Source of the DNA: an uncultured Prevotella sp.
GTDB lineage: Bacteria > Bacteroidota > Bacteroidia > Bacteroidales > Bacteroidaceae
Direction of reading: 5' to 3'
DNA: 60,796 nucleotides
NCBI GenBank assembly: GCA_944320105.1
Contig: CALUGA010000012.1
Location: 1 to 60,796 of the forward strand
Shown: one piece after another, positions 34,657 through 43,698 of the stretch
Position numbering within the stretch: position 1 is the first letter of the stretch
Layout of the letters: every line of letters starts with the position of its first letter
Program-made: the position numbers and the translations under genes
Notes under the pieces: model-generated
Databases searched by the model: none
The model's input: only the letters and a program-made list of their open reading frames with translations
Told to the model about the DNA's origin: nothing

Positions 34657-34834
34657 AAATTAAAAATTAAAAGAATATGCGGCAGGCCACGAACCCGGTG
34701 GCTCGCAATTCCCAACCCGCAATTCCCAAGCGCGCACAGCGCGGCAATTCGTAACTCAAAACTCGTAACTCAAAATTCTTCATCGCCGCAGGCGACAATA
34801 AAAAACTCAAAATTCGTAACTCAAAACTCAAGAC
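34653..34834 (+). repeat. Composite repeat: AT heptads, AATATGCG, CAGGCCACGAAC, ACTCGTA/ACTCAAA heptads
   Basis: Starts at the U32 stop (AGTTAAA, AATTAAA), then AATATGCGGCAGGCCACGAA. Next come AATTCCCAACCCGC units and ACTCGTA/ACTCAAA heptads around ATCGCCGCAGGCGACAA, ending ten bases or fewer before the sufE ATG. It is parallel in order to 9768-9967. Confidence 0.88.
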
Positions 34835-35257
34835 ATGACCATAAACGAAGCACAAGACGAAGTGATAGAGGAGTTTGGCTGCCTCGATGACTGGATGGAC
34901 AAGTACCAGCTGCTCATCGACATGGGCAACGCGCAGCAGCCGCTCGAACAGAGCGCCAAGACCGAGGACAACCTCATCGACGGATGCCAGAGCCGCGTGT
35001 GGCTGCAGGCCACCTACCGCGACGGAGCCATTTACTTCGACGCCGAGAGCGACGCGCTCATAGTGAAGGGCATCATCGCGCTGCTCATCCGCGTGCTCAG
35101 CGGGCATACACCGCAGGAGATACTCGGGGCCGACCTCTACTTCATCGACAGCATCGGCCTCAAGGAGCACCTCAGCCCCACGCGCAGCAACGGCCTGCTG
35201 GCCATGGTGAAGCAGATGCGCGCCTACGCGCTGGCCTACAGCGCCAAGGAGGGCTGA
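34835..35257 (+). CDS. sufE: Cysteine desulfuration protein SufE
   Basis: 140 residues. SufE takes persulfide sulfur from SufS and passes it to the SUF Fe-S assembly scaffold. The sulfur-accepting cysteine is Cys51 in LIDGCQSRVW, and the C-terminal helix SPTRSNGLLAMVKQMRAYA is typical. No suf operon partner lies in the window, a stand-alone arrangement seen in other Bacteroidetes. It is probably transcribed with the U32 gene across the composite repeat. Confidence 0.93.
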   Translation: MTINEAQDEVIEEFGCLDDWMDKYQLLIDMGNAQQPLEQSAKTEDNLIDGCQSRVWLQATYRDGAIYFDAESDALIVKGIIALLIRVLSGHTPQEILGADLYFIDSIGLKEHLSPTRSNGLLAMVKQMRAYALAYSAKEG

Positions 35258-35300
35258 GGCAACAACGCCCGCCACGCCTACGCAACAAAACAAAATAAGA

Positions 35301-35408
35301 ATGTCCGCAATCAGCCAAGCAAATGGAAATATTGAAGCGGACAAGCATTTGTCCTCTAACTCCTTGGCGGAATGTAGTGGAGCGATAACTTCTTATAACT
35401 CCTTTAAC
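35301..35408 (+). repeat. 108-bp dispersed repeat, copy 2
   Basis: Matches the reverse complement of 263-370 with about five mismatches. It lies downstream of sufE in the same orientation to its upstream gene as copy 1. It ends in the nonamer-like TAACTCCTTTAACTCC. Confidence 0.85.
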
Positions 35409-35457
35409 TCCTTAGGATAGGAGCTTTGCGGATATTCAAAAACAAAAACATACAGCT

Positions 35458-35883
35458 ATGATAAAGAGAACCATCACCAAGATGCTGGCCGCAGCGGCCA
35501 TGGCCACGGCAGGCCAGGCCGCCATGGCGCAGGACTACAACGTTCACCACAGCGGCGACACGGTGATCGCCGAGGTGTCGGAACAGGCCATAATGGTGCG
35601 CACCAGCGGCGACACCACGATAGTGGAGATAGCCAACCCGAAGAAGTTCATCTTCCTGCCGGTGGAGAAAGACAAGCCCGAGGTGCGAGTGGAGGTGGGC
35701 GGCCCCGCCCACGGCAAGTGGCGCACCGTGCGCCTGGCCCGCGAGAGGATAGACTACTACACGCCCATGCGCCTCGCACCGGGCGACAAGGCCACGCTCC
35801 GCTTCATCGGCATTGGCCCCGACGCCCTTGCGCTGCAGGCCCTGAAGATGGACGACAAGTGGAAGAAGCCGCGCCGCGACTGA
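35458..35883 (+). CDS. Small secreted protein of unknown function
   Basis: 141 residues. The signal peptide is MIKRTITKMLAAAAMATAGQ, cut near AAMAQ, followed by a beta-rich, strand-like domain with regular TVIAEV, IMVRTSGDTTIVEI and VRVEVGG segments, and a basic end KWKKPRRD. I do not recognise the family. It lies between sufE and metK, with the 108-bp repeat in front and no convincing promoter. Confidence 0.7.
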   Translation: MIKRTITKMLAAAAMATAGQAAMAQDYNVHHSGDTVIAEVSEQAIMVRTSGDTTIVEIANPKKFIFLPVEKDKPEVRVEVGGPAHGKWRTVRLARERIDYYTPMRLAPGDKATLRFIGIGPDALALQALKMDDKWKKPRRD

Positions 35884-35914
35884 CGCGCCCACTGCAAGAA
35901 ATGTGGCAAAAGGT

Positions 35915-35945
35915 TTTGCGCTTTGCCCAAGTTTCAGTATCTTTG
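35915..35945 (+). promoter_or_regulatory. Promoter of metK
   Basis: TTTG 35915-35918, 19-base spacer, TATCTTTG 35938-35945: an exact consensus match. Confidence 0.87.
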
Positions 35946-35976
35946 CGGGTCAAACCAACATCATAGATAAAAAGCA

Positions 35977-37269
35977 ATGTCATACTTCTTCTCATCAGAA
36001 TCAGTTTCTGAGGGCCATCCCGACAAGGTGGCCGACCAGATATCCGACGCCATCCTCGACCAGTTCCTGGCCTACGACCCCAAGGCCCACGTGGCCTGCG
36101 AGACCTTCGTCACCACCGGCCAGGTGGTGATAATGGGCGAAGTGCACAGCTCCGAGTACATAGACCTGCAGACCGTGGCCCGCAACACCATCAACCGCAT
36201 AGGCTACACCAAGGCCGACTACCAGTTCGACGGCAACTCATGCGGCATAATGACGGCCATACACGAGCAGAGCAGCGACATCAACCGAGGCGTGAGCCGC
36301 CCCGAGGAGGAGGAGCAGGGAGCCGGCGACCAAGGCATGATGTTCGGCTACGCCACCAACGAGACGGAGAACTACATGCCCGTGTCGCTCGACCTGGCAC
36401 ACCTCATAGTGCGCACCCTGGCCGACATACGCAAGGAAGGCCGACAGATGACCTACCTCAGGCCCGACGCCAAGAGCCAGGTGACGGTGCAGTACAGCGA
36501 CGAGGGCCTGCCCGAGCGCATCGACACGATAGTGGTGTCCACCCAGCACGACGACTTCGTAAGCCCCGACGGCGACACGCCCGAGGCGCAGGCCGAGGCC
36601 GACCGCCGCATGCTCGACACCATACGCCGCGACGTGATGGAGGTGCTCATGCCACGCGTGAAGGCGCAGATAGGCTCGGAGAAGGTGCTCGCCCTCTTCG
36701 GCGACGACATAAAGTACTACGTTAACCCAACGGGCAAGTTCGTAATCGGCGGGCCCCACGGCGACACCGGGCTCACCGGCCGCAAGATAATAGTAGACAC
36801 CTACGGCGGCAAGGGCGCCCACGGCGGCGGGGCCTTCAGCGGCAAGGACTCAAGCAAGGTGGACCGCTCGGCTGCCTACGCCGCGCGCCACATAGCAAAG
36901 AACATGGTGGCGGCGGGCGTGGCCGACGAGATGCTCGTGCAGGTGAGCTACGCCATAGGCATGGCCGAGCCTATGAACATCTACGTGAACACCTACGGCC
37001 GCAGCCGCGTTGGCATGAAGGACAGCGAGATAGCCGCCAAGATTGCCCAGCTCTTCGACCTCCGCCCGCGCTCCATAGAGCGCACGCTAAAGCTCCGCCT
37101 GCCCATCTACAGCGAGACGGCGGCCTACGGACACATGGGCCGCAAGCCTGAGGTGAAGGTGAAGCACTTCACCAGCCACTACCACGAGGACAAGGACATC
37201 GAGGTGGAGCTGTTCACATGGGAGAAGCTCGACCGCGTTGACGACATCAAGCGGGCCTTCGGCCTCTGA
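35977..37269 (+). CDS. metK: S-adenosylmethionine synthetase MetK
   Basis: 430 residues. It makes SAM from methionine and ATP. It has [24 protein letters not shown] at the start, the hexapeptide-type motif [12 protein letters not shown], and the glycine-rich loop [19 protein letters not shown]. It is slightly longer than E. coli MetK (384), as in other Bacteroidetes. The leader is only about 25 bases, too short for a SAM riboswitch. The DUF4271 gene follows after two bases, opening the conserved run to yidD. Confidence 0.97.
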   Translation: MSYFFSSESVSEGHPDKVADQISDAILDQFLAYDPKAHVACETFVTTGQVVIMGEVHSSEYIDLQTVARNTINRIGYTKADYQFDGNSCGIMTAIHEQSSDINRGVSRPEEEEQGAGDQGMMFGYATNETENYMPVSLDLAHLIVRTLADIRKEGRQMTYLRPDAKSQVTVQYSDEGLPERIDTIVVSTQHDDFVSPDGDTPEAQAEADRRMLDTIRRDVMEVLMPRVKAQIGSEKVLALFGDDIKYYVNPTGKFVIGGPHGDTGLTGRKIIVDTYGGKGAHGGGAFSGKDSSKVDRSAAYAARHIAKNMVAAGVADEMLVQVSYAIGMAEPMNIYVNTYGRSRVGMKDSEIAAKIAQLFDLRPRSIERTLKLRLPIYSETAAYGHMGRKPEVKVKHFTSHYHEDKDIEVELFTWEKLDRVDDIKRAFGL

Positions 37270-37271
37270 CG

Positions 37272-38291
37272 ATGCCCCTACCCGACACCACCACAACAAC
37301 AACCGCCCTGCCCGGGGCAGCCGCACTTACGGCCACCGCCGGGCAGGGCGCGCACCAGCCGCAGGCCGACCTCAGGGCTGCGGCCAAGGGGGCCGCACCC
37401 GACTCCGCAGCCACCGACAGCGCAGCCGCCCACGCCCCCACCATACGCTACAGCCAGCGCCCCGACACGCTCCACCTGCCGGGCTACCCCATAGGCCGAA
37501 GCCCGCGCCAAGTGAGCCTGACGCAATACTGGCGCGAGGGCTTCTTCGCAGCCGACACCACGGCCACACTGGCCACACCCGCCGGGGGATACGGCGTGGC
37601 CGGCCACCCACTGCCCAGGAGCCTGCGCTCCGACGACGCCGTCACCCTGGCCCTGCTGGCCTGCTTCGCCATAGCCCTGACGGCCATCTCGCGCTCCAGC
37701 CGCTTCATAGTGCGGCAGGCCAAGGGGCTGCTACACACGCCCGGGGACAACCGCGCCGACGTGGCCGAAACCTCGGCCGAGGTGCGCTTCCAGCTCTTCC
37801 TCGTGCTGCAAACGTGCCTGCTGCTCGCCCTGCTGCAGCACTCATACACCACCACCTTCATAGGCACCACCGCCGCCCCAGGCGCGCGCTACCTGCTCAT
37901 GGGCGCCTTCATGGCGGCCTTCGTGGCCTACTTCGCCCTCAAGGCCCTGCTCTACGCCGTGGCCAACACCACCTTCTTCGGCCGCCTCAAGAGCAGGCTG
38001 TGGCTCAAGTCGCAGCTCTTCCTCACGGCAGCCGAGGGCGTGCTGCTCTTCCCCGTGGTGCTGCTCACGGCCTACTTCGACATCAGGCCCGCAGCCACGG
38101 CATGGTGGGTGGCCATAGTCTTGATTATCGTTAAAATGCTTGCGCTGCACAAGTGCAAATCCATCTTTTTCAAGCGGCCAAACGGTTTTCTGCAAATAAT
38201 TTTGTACTTTTGCACCCTCGAAATGGTACCACTGGCCGGCCTGTGGGCCGCACTGGTGGAAATGGGAAATTATTTGACAACAAATTTTTAG
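37272..38291 (+). CDS. DUF4271 membrane protein
   Basis: 339 residues. A low-complexity Thr/Ala-rich N-terminus (about 1-70) and a soluble stretch come first, then about seven membrane helices from residue 110 on. The family is found next to hemD in Bacteroidetes; its role is unknown, though the conserved link with hemD, rnpA and yidD hints at an envelope or haem-related function. It starts two bases after metK and ends seven bases before hemD, so it belongs to that operon. The N-terminal part is unusually variable and could be shorter if a later start is used. Confidence 0.85.
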   Translation: MPLPDTTTTTTALPGAAALTATAGQGAHQPQADLRAAAKGAAPDSAATDSAAAHAPTIRYSQRPDTLHLPGYPIGRSPRQVSLTQYWREGFFAADTTATLATPAGGYGVAGHPLPRSLRSDDAVTLALLACFAIALTAISRSSRFIVRQAKGLLHTPGDNRADVAETSAEVRFQLFLVLQTCLLLALLQHSYTTTFIGTTAAPGARYLLMGAFMAAFVAYFALKALLYAVANTTFFGRLKSRLWLKSQLFLTAAEGVLLFPVVLLTAYFDIRPAATAWWVAIVLIIVKMLALHKCKSIFFKRPNGFLQIILYFCTLEMVPLAGLWAALVEMGNYLTTNF

Positions 38292-38298
38292 GTCAGCA

Positions 38299-39048
38299 AT
38301 GATTAAGAAGATCCTGGTATCGCAGCCAAAGCCAAGCAGCGAGAAGTCGCCTTACTTCGACATAGCCTCGCGCTTCGGCGTAGAACTGGTGTTCCGTCCG
38401 TTCATCAAGGTGGAGGGCATCACGCCCCGGGAGTTCCGCCAGCAAAAGATAAGCATACTCGACTACACAGCAATAGTGTTCACCTCGCGCCACGCCATTG
38501 ACAACTTCTTCAAGCTGGCCAAGGAGCTGAGGGTCACAATACCCGAGGACATGAAGTACTTCTGCGTAACCGAGACAATAGCCCTCTACATACAGAAGTA
38601 CGTGCAGTACCGCAAGCGCAAGGTGTTCTTCGGCAACACAGGCAAGATAGACGACCTGCTGCCCACCATGGCCAAGCACAAGGCCGAGCGATACCTCGTG
38701 CCGATGAGCGACGTTCACAACGACAGCGTGGCACGGCTGTTCGACTCGAAGAAGCTCAACCACCGCGAGTGCGTGATGTACCGCACCGTGAGCAACGACT
38801 TCACCAAGGAGGAGGTGGCCTCGTTCGACTACGACATGCTCGTGTTCTTCAGCCCCTCGGGCGTAGACTCGCTCATAAAGAACTTCCCCGAGTTCAACCA
38901 GGGCGACATAGCCATAGCCACCTTCGGCCCCGCCACGGCCAAGGCAGTGAAGGAGGCAGGGCTGCGCCTCGACCTCGAAGCCCCCACCGACAAGTACCCC
39001 TCCATGACCGGCGCCCTGCAGCACTACCTGCTCGAACACGAGGACTGA
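38299..39048 (+). CDS. hemD: Uroporphyrinogen-III synthase-like protein HemD
   Basis: 249 residues with the two-domain HemD fold, recognisable from VEGITPREFRQQKISILDYTAIVFTSRHAIDNFF and the C-terminal VFFSPSGVDSLIKNFPE and ATFGPATAKAVKEAGL. It should close and invert ring D to form uroporphyrinogen III. Other haem genes are absent from the window; many Bacteroidales lack the full pathway, so a divergent role is possible. It is part of the metK-DUF4271-hemD-rnpA-yidD unit. Confidence 0.88.
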   Translation: MIKKILVSQPKPSSEKSPYFDIASRFGVELVFRPFIKVEGITPREFRQQKISILDYTAIVFTSRHAIDNFFKLAKELRVTIPEDMKYFCVTETIALYIQKYVQYRKRKVFFGNTGKIDDLLPTMAKHKAERYLVPMSDVHNDSVARLFDSKKLNHRECVMYRTVSNDFTKEEVASFDYDMLVFFSPSGVDSLIKNFPEFNQGDIAIATFGPATAKAVKEAGLRLDLEAPTDKYPSMTGALQHYLLEHED

Positions 39049-39094
39049 GCCGCAACGCCGCCCGGCAGGCACACACTACGCAAGCCACAACGCA

Positions 39095-39505
39095 ATGCAA
39101 CAACAGCCACGCCACACGCTAAGCAAGCAAGAGCGCATGACCAGCCGCAAGCTGATGGAGCGACTCTTTGCCGGAGGCCGCCGCTCAATGTCGGCCTTCC
39201 CGCTGCGAGCCGTGTTCATGACGGTGGACAGGGCCGAGGGCGAACCGCCTGTGCAGGTGATGGTGAGCGTGTCGAAGCGCCACTTCAAGCGCGCCGTTAG
39301 GCGCAACAGGGCCAAGCGCCAGGTGCGCGAAGCCTACCGCCTGGGCAAGCACAAACTATGGCAGGCCATGCAGGGCAAGCCCGGCAAGCAATTGGCGGTG
39401 GCCTTCCTCTGGCAGTCCGACAAGCCCCACGCCAGCCGCGAGGTGGCCGACAGCATGGCCTCGCTGCTGAGCCGCATGGCCGAAAAGATAGTGGCGCAGC
39501 CATGA
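39095..39505 (+). CDS. rnpA: Ribonuclease P protein component RnpA
   Basis: 136 residues, basic. It is the protein cofactor of the RNase P ribozyme that trims tRNA 5' ends. The signature [14 protein letters not shown] and the N-terminal [17 protein letters not shown] are clear. It overlaps yidD by four bases (ATGA). The usual partner rpmH is not next to it, which is normal for Bacteroidetes. Confidence 0.94.
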   Translation: MQQQPRHTLSKQERMTSRKLMERLFAGGRRSMSAFPLRAVFMTVDRAEGEPPVQVMVSVSKRHFKRAVRRNRAKRQVREAYRLGKHKLWQAMQGKPGKQLAVAFLWQSDKPHASREVADSMASLLSRMAEKIVAQP

Positions 39506-39744
39506 AAGGGCTGGCACGGAGCATCGGGCGCATGGCCTCAAGGCTGCTGTGCCTGCCCATAGTGTTCTACCAGCGGTGCATATCGCCCTTCACCCCGCCC
39601 ACGTGCCGCTTCACGCCCACGTGCTCCGAATACGCCAGGCAGGCCATAACGAAGCACGGCCCCCTGCGCGGCACGTGGCTCGCACTGCGCCGCCTGCTGC
39701 GCTGCCACCCCTGGGGAGGCAGCGGCTACGACCCGGTGCCATAG
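39502..39744 (+). CDS. yidD: Membrane protein insertion efficiency factor YidD
   Basis: 80 residues. It has the short YidD family core with its cysteines, [25 protein letters not shown], then an amphipathic basic stretch and [13 protein letters not shown]. It helps YidC-dependent insertion at the inner membrane. It is translationally coupled to rnpA. A 9-bp array follows before tyrS. Confidence 0.93.
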   Translation: MKGLARSIGRMASRLLCLPIVFYQRCISPFTPPTCRFTPTCSEYARQAITKHGPLRGTWLALRRLLRCHPWGGSGYDPVP

Positions 39745-39764
39745 AAGGCCTGGGCGCCCTATCT

Positions 39765-39833
39765 GGCCTACCCGGCCTATAAGACCTATAAGCCCTATAG
39801 GCCCTATAGGCCCAATAAGCCCAATAAAAGAAA
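39765..39833 (+). repeat. 9-bp GCCCTATAG array
   Basis: Units GACCTATAA, GCCCTATAG, GCCCTATAG, GCCCAATAA, GCCCAATAA between yidD and tyrS, 23 bases before the tyrS ATG. Confidence 0.85.
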
Positions 39834-39855
39834 ACCAAAAAACCACTACCATACA

Positions 39856-41154
39856 ATGGAAAAGAACTTTGTAGAAGAACTCCGGTGGCGCGGGATGCTC
39901 GCGCAGATAATGCCGGGAACCGAGGAGCAACTGCAGAAAGAGATGACCACGGCATACCTCGGCACCGACCCCACCGCCGACTCGCTGCACATAGGCCACC
40001 TCTGCGGCATCATGATGCTGCGCCACCTGCAGCGTTGCGGCCACAAGCCCATAATACTCGTGGGCGGGGCAACAGGCATGATTGGCGACCCCTCGGGCAA
40101 GAGCCAGGAGCGCAACCTGCTCGACGACGAAACCCTCTACCACAACCAAGAGTGCATCAAGGCGCAGGTGGCACGGTTCCTCGACTTCGACACCGACGCG
40201 CCAAACCGCGCCGAGCTGGTGAACAACTACGACTGGATGAAGGACTTCACCTTCCTCGACTTCGCACGCGAGGTGGGCAAGCACATCACCGTAAACTACA
40301 TGATGGCCAAGGACAGCGTGCAGCAGCGGCTCAACGGCACCGCCCGCGACGGACTCTCGTTCACCGAGTTCACCTACCAGCTCCTGCAGGGCTACGACTT
40401 CCTCTACCTATACCAGCACAAGGGCTGCAAGCTGCAGCTCGGAGGCAACGACCAGTGGGGCAACATGACCACCGGCACCGAGCTTATACGCCGCACGCTG
40501 GGCAACGAGGTGGAGACCTTCGCCCTCACCTGCCCGCTCATCACCAAGGCCGACGGCAAGAAGTTCGGCAAGACCGAGACAGGCAACATCTGGCTCGACC
40601 CGCAGCGCACCTCGCCATACAAGTTCTACCAGTTCTGGCTCAACGTGAGCGACGACGATGCTGAGCGATACATAAAGATATTCACCAGCCTCGACCGCGA
40701 GACCATCGAAGCCCTCGTGGAGGAGCACCGCCAAGACCCGGGCCGACGCACACTGCAGCGACGCCTTGCCGAGGAGGTGACGGTGATGGTACACTCGCGC
40801 GAGGCTCTCGACGCGGCCATAGAGGCCAGCGGCATACTCTTCGGCAAGTCGACCAAGGAGAGCCTGCTGAAGCTCGACGAGCAAACGCTGCTCGACATCT
40901 TCGAGGGAGTGCCGCAGCACACCATCGACCGCTCGCAGCTGGGCCAGCCCGCCATAGAGCTGCTCACGCAGGCCGCTCCCGTATTCGCCAGCAAGGGCGA
41001 GATGCGCAAGCTCGTACAGGGCGGCGGCGTATCCATCAACAAGGAGAAGCTGGCCGAGTTCGACCGCCCCATCACCGCCGATGACCTCATCGACGGCAAG
41101 TACCTGCTCGTGCAGCGAGGCAAGAAGAACTACACGCTCATCACCGTGCGCTGA
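39856..41154 (+). CDS. tyrS: Tyrosyl-tRNA synthetase
   Basis: 432 residues, class I synthetase. HIGH-type motif LHIGHLC near residue 43, KMSKS-type motif KFGKTETG near 235, tyrosine-binding [13 protein letters not shown], and a C-terminal S4 RNA-binding domain (about 360-425, [13 protein letters not shown]). It follows the yidD gene in the conserved Bacteroidetes order, and no separate promoter is visible. It ends at a strong hairpin shared with the convergent gene. Confidence 0.97.
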   Translation: MEKNFVEELRWRGMLAQIMPGTEEQLQKEMTTAYLGTDPTADSLHIGHLCGIMMLRHLQRCGHKPIILVGGATGMIGDPSGKSQERNLLDDETLYHNQECIKAQVARFLDFDTDAPNRAELVNNYDWMKDFTFLDFAREVGKHITVNYMMAKDSVQQRLNGTARDGLSFTEFTYQLLQGYDFLYLYQHKGCKLQLGGNDQWGNMTTGTELIRRTLGNEVETFALTCPLITKADGKKFGKTETGNIWLDPQRTSPYKFYQFWLNVSDDDAERYIKIFTSLDRETIEALVEEHRQDPGRRTLQRRLAEEVTVMVHSREALDAAIEASGILFGKSTKESLLKLDEQTLLDIFEGVPQHTIDRSQLGQPAIELLTQAAPVFASKGEMRKLVQGGGVSINKEKLAEFDRPITADDLIDGKYLLVQRGKKNYTLITVR

Positions 41155-41178
41155 GCGCGCGGCAAGGCGCCAACCAAA

Positions 41179-41225
41179 CAACGGCCGCCCCGGGCACTCT
41201 CCGTGAGAGCCCGGGGCGGCCGTTG
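41179..41225. terminator. Bidirectional hairpin between tyrS and the convergent gene
   Basis: CAACGGCCGCCCCGGGC pairs perfectly with GCCCGGGGCGGCCGTTG around a 13-base loop. There is no strong T-run, so it may act as a stabiliser as much as a terminator. Confidence 0.75.
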
Positions 41226-41252
41226 CGTATCTGGCTGCGGGCGGCGGAAACT

Positions 41253-41900
41253 TCAGCCAAAATAGTCCTTGAGCTGCTCGGCGTAGGCGGCGAGGCGCGT
41301 GGGGTCGGCGTTGCCGTAGCGGTGCCACACGTCGCGGCAGGCATCGAGCAGCGGGCCTTCCGCCGGCGCGGGCCTCATGAAGCAGGGGTCGAGGTGGAGG
41401 AAGGCCTGCAGGGCATCGACCACGAGCTGCACGTCGGCGCGCATTTGGCGGGCCAAGGCTGCCACCTCGGGCGTCTGAGCCACCATGGTGGGCGGCACGA
41501 GGCGGAAGTAGAGGTCGAGCGTTAGTATGAGCATCACGGGGACAACTCCCTCCATGCCGTCGATGGGGCGGAAGTCGCGCTCAAAGGTCTCGTTGATGGC
41601 CACGCCCCGGTAAAACTCCTCGGCGTTGCCAAAGCCGGTCATGCGCATCACCATGTCGGCGGCGCGGGCCAGGCGGCGGGGCGACGAGGCATAGTCGCGC
41701 CATATGCGCTCCACCATCGGCTGCCCGAGTTCGGAAAAGGCTCCCATCCTGGCGTGCAGCTCCTCGGGCGGCACGTGGAGGCGGAGGGCGAGGTCAACCA
41801 CGGGGCGGCTGTAGGCGGGCTTTGGCCCAGCCGGCTTGCTGAGGTAGAGGCGCAGCAGCGGCACCCAGCATTCATCGGTCCAATTGGTGTGTCTGGTCAT
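41253..41900 (-). CDS. Conserved-looking hypothetical protein
   Basis: 215 residues, helical, soluble, no signal peptide. It contains RPVVDLALRLHVPPEELHARM, a block resembling a helix-turn-helix or small helical repeat, and later FERDFRPIDGMEGVVPVMLILTLDLYFRL. I do not recognise the family. I chose the ATG at 41900 (MTRHTNWTDEC) because the promoter lies upstream of it at 42003-42033; an upstream extension would read backwards through the leader repeat of the divergent gene. Confidence 0.72.
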   Translation of the reverse strand: MTRHTNWTDECWVPLLRLYLSKPAGPKPAYSRPVVDLALRLHVPPEELHARMGAFSELGQPMVERIWRDYASSPRRLARAADMVMRMTGFGNAEEFYRGVAINETFERDFRPIDGMEGVVPVMLILTLDLYFRLVPPTMVAQTPEVAALARQMRADVQLVVDALQAFLHLDPCFMRPAPAEGPLLDACRDVWHRYGNADPTRLAAYAEQLKDYFG

Positions 41901-42002
41901 GTAGGGCAAGGTTTTAGGTGAGGGCAAGCAGGCGGGCAGGGGGCAGGCGGGCGGTGCGCGCATCGCCACTGCCGCATAGCCCAAAGCGGAGCTTGCCTCT
42001 TG

Positions 42003-42033
42003 CAAAGATAGATAATTTCGTCCAAACGGCAAA
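42003..42033 (-). promoter_or_regulatory. Promoter of the 41253-41900 gene
   Basis: On the minus strand, TTTG (42030-42033), a 19-base spacer, TATCTTTG (42003-42010): an exact consensus match. It is back to back with the -7 box at 42072 on the other strand. Confidence 0.83.
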
Positions 42034-42071
42034 ATTATCGCGCGGCAAATGCCCAGCTGCGGAATTATTGC

Positions 42072-42079
42072 TAACTTTG
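42072..42079 (+). promoter_or_regulatory. -7 box for the histidine phosphatase gene
   Basis: TAACTTTG, joined directly to a leader-repeat copy exactly as in front of rpoN. No -33 match. Confidence 0.6.
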
Positions 42080-42085
42080 CATAAA

Positions 42086-42170
42086 GCAAGCTGCACTCGG
42101 GAAACCGCAGCAGTAGAGACGATGCGCGCATCGTCCCCACCAGCCCGTTCACATTTGCATTGCCCCTGCG
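42086..42170 (+). repeat. Promoter-leader repeat, third copy
   Basis: Begins GCAAGCTGCACTCGGGAAA as at 7551. Its core palindrome is GACGATGCGCGCATCGTC at 42118-42135, and it ends near TTCACATTTGCATTGCC. The rest of the 307-base gap holds two divergent promoters and nothing else I see. Confidence 0.8.
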
Positions 42171-42207
42171 CGGGGCGCCACAACCCTAACCGCACTAACA
42201 ACAAACA

Positions 42208-43530
42208 ATGATGCATACCGTACGCATTATCACCACCGCCTTGGTGGCCGCGGCACTGGCCGCCAAGGTTACGGCGCAACCACCGCGCCAGGCATTCAAG
42301 GCCGACATTCGCCTCTCGGCCAGCAACCTCCTTGCCTACCCCGGACCCGACGCAAGGAAGAAGCTGACGCCGCCGCCCGACAGCCTCAGGCCTTTCTACA
42401 TAAGCCACTACGGGCGCCACGGTTCGCGCTTCCTCATAAGCCCGGCCGACTACCTCTGGCCGCTGGCCATCCTGCAGCGGGCCGACAGTCTGGGGCAGCT
42501 CACCCTGCGGGGCCGCGACGCGCTGCGCCGGCTACGCTGGATGGAGGCCGAGGCGCGCGGACGGCTGGGCGAGCTTACCGAGGTGGGCTTCCGGCAGCAC
42601 CGGGGCATAGCCCGCAGGATGTACGAGCGTTTCCCCGAGGTGTTCGGCGAAGGCTCGCACGTAGACGCCCGCAGCACCGTAGTCATTCGCTGCATACTCT
42701 CCATGGAGGAGGAGCTGCACGAGCTGCTGCGCCTCAGCCCCGCCCTCAGCGTGAGCCACGACGCGAGCCAGGCCGACATGGACTTCATGAACCACGCCAA
42801 CCGCGCGCCATCGCCCTCGGCGTGGACGCCCGCCGCCCGCCGGGCCTGGCAGCGGCTCTACGACAAGGAGGTGGACACGGTGAAGGTGATGCGGCGCCTC
42901 TTCAGCAACATGGACTACGTGCGCCAAAACGTGCCTATGCGCCGCCTCAACGACTGCCTCTTCCGCCTGGCCTCGGCCACGCAGAACAGCCTGGCGCGCT
43001 ACAAGGTTACGCTCTACGACCTCTTCGACGACCGCGACGTTTACGCCAACTGGCTCGCGGCCAACGCCGCATGGTACATAGGCTACGGATGCTGCCCCAT
43101 GGGCGGCGGCAGGCAGCCGCTTTCGCAGGCCACGCTGCTGCGCCGCATCGTGGCCGAGGCCGACAGCTGCATCGGCCTGCCCCACCCCTCGGCGTCGCTC
43201 CGCTTCGGCCACGAAACGGTGCTCCTGCCGCTGGTGTGCCTCATGGGCATCAACGGCTACGGCCTTGCCACCGACGACATAGCCAAGCTCGACCGCCGGG
43301 GCTGGGCCGACTACCGCGTGTTTCCCATGGCGGGCAACGTGCAGATGGTGTTCTACCGCAAGTCGGCCTCCGACGCCGACCCCCTCGTGAAGGTGCTGCT
43401 CAACGAAAACGAGGCCACCCTGCCCCTGAAGGCAGCCAAGGGACCCTACTACCGCTGGGCCGACGTGAGGCAGTACCTGCTGGGCCGCATCGCCGCACTT
43501 GAGGGCAAGCCCGCGCAGAAGGCCAAGTAG
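42208..43530 (+). CDS. Secreted histidine phosphatase, MINPP-like
   Basis: 440 residues with a signal peptide ending near AKVTAQ. It is a branch-2 histidine phosphatase: the catalytic RHGxR motif is ISHYGRHGSRF (about 70), and the proton-donor region is FGHETVLLPLV (about 334, GHET for the usual HAE/HAET). Similarity to Bacteroides multiple inositol-polyphosphate phosphatase suggests it strips phosphate from phytate in the periplasm or outside (inference). It stands alone behind a promoter and a leader repeat. Confidence 0.85.
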   Translation: MMHTVRIITTALVAAALAAKVTAQPPRQAFKADIRLSASNLLAYPGPDARKKLTPPPDSLRPFYISHYGRHGSRFLISPADYLWPLAILQRADSLGQLTLRGRDALRRLRWMEAEARGRLGELTEVGFRQHRGIARRMYERFPEVFGEGSHVDARSTVVIRCILSMEEELHELLRLSPALSVSHDASQADMDFMNHANRAPSPSAWTPAARRAWQRLYDKEVDTVKVMRRLFSNMDYVRQNVPMRRLNDCLFRLASATQNSLARYKVTLYDLFDDRDVYANWLAANAAWYIGYGCCPMGGGRQPLSQATLLRRIVAEADSCIGLPHPSASLRFGHETVLLPLVCLMGINGYGLATDDIAKLDRRGWADYRVFPMAGNVQMVFYRKSASDADPLVKVLLNENEATLPLKAAKGPYYRWADVRQYLLGRIAALEGKPAQKAK

Positions 43531-43664
43531 AGCCCGCGCGGCAGCGGAGCCGTGCGGGGGCCGCACTCCCGAGGCTACGGGCGGCAATGTGTAAATTAGG
43601 TTAATAAAGGAGAAAAGAACGCCTTTGCCGACATTTGCAACCCCGCCCATTGCGGATAAAGTTG

Positions 43665-43672
43665 TAATTTTG
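43665..43672 (+). promoter_or_regulatory. -7 box for the PCMD gene
   Basis: TAATTTTG, 26 bases before the ATG. A TTTG lies further upstream but at the wrong distance. Confidence 0.55.
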
Positions 43673-43698
43673 CACCTTGATTATAACTCTACAACGGT

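Noticed and set aside
35946-35976. SAM riboswitch before metK
   Set aside because: The promoter is only about 30 bases from the ATG, so there is no room for an aptamer.
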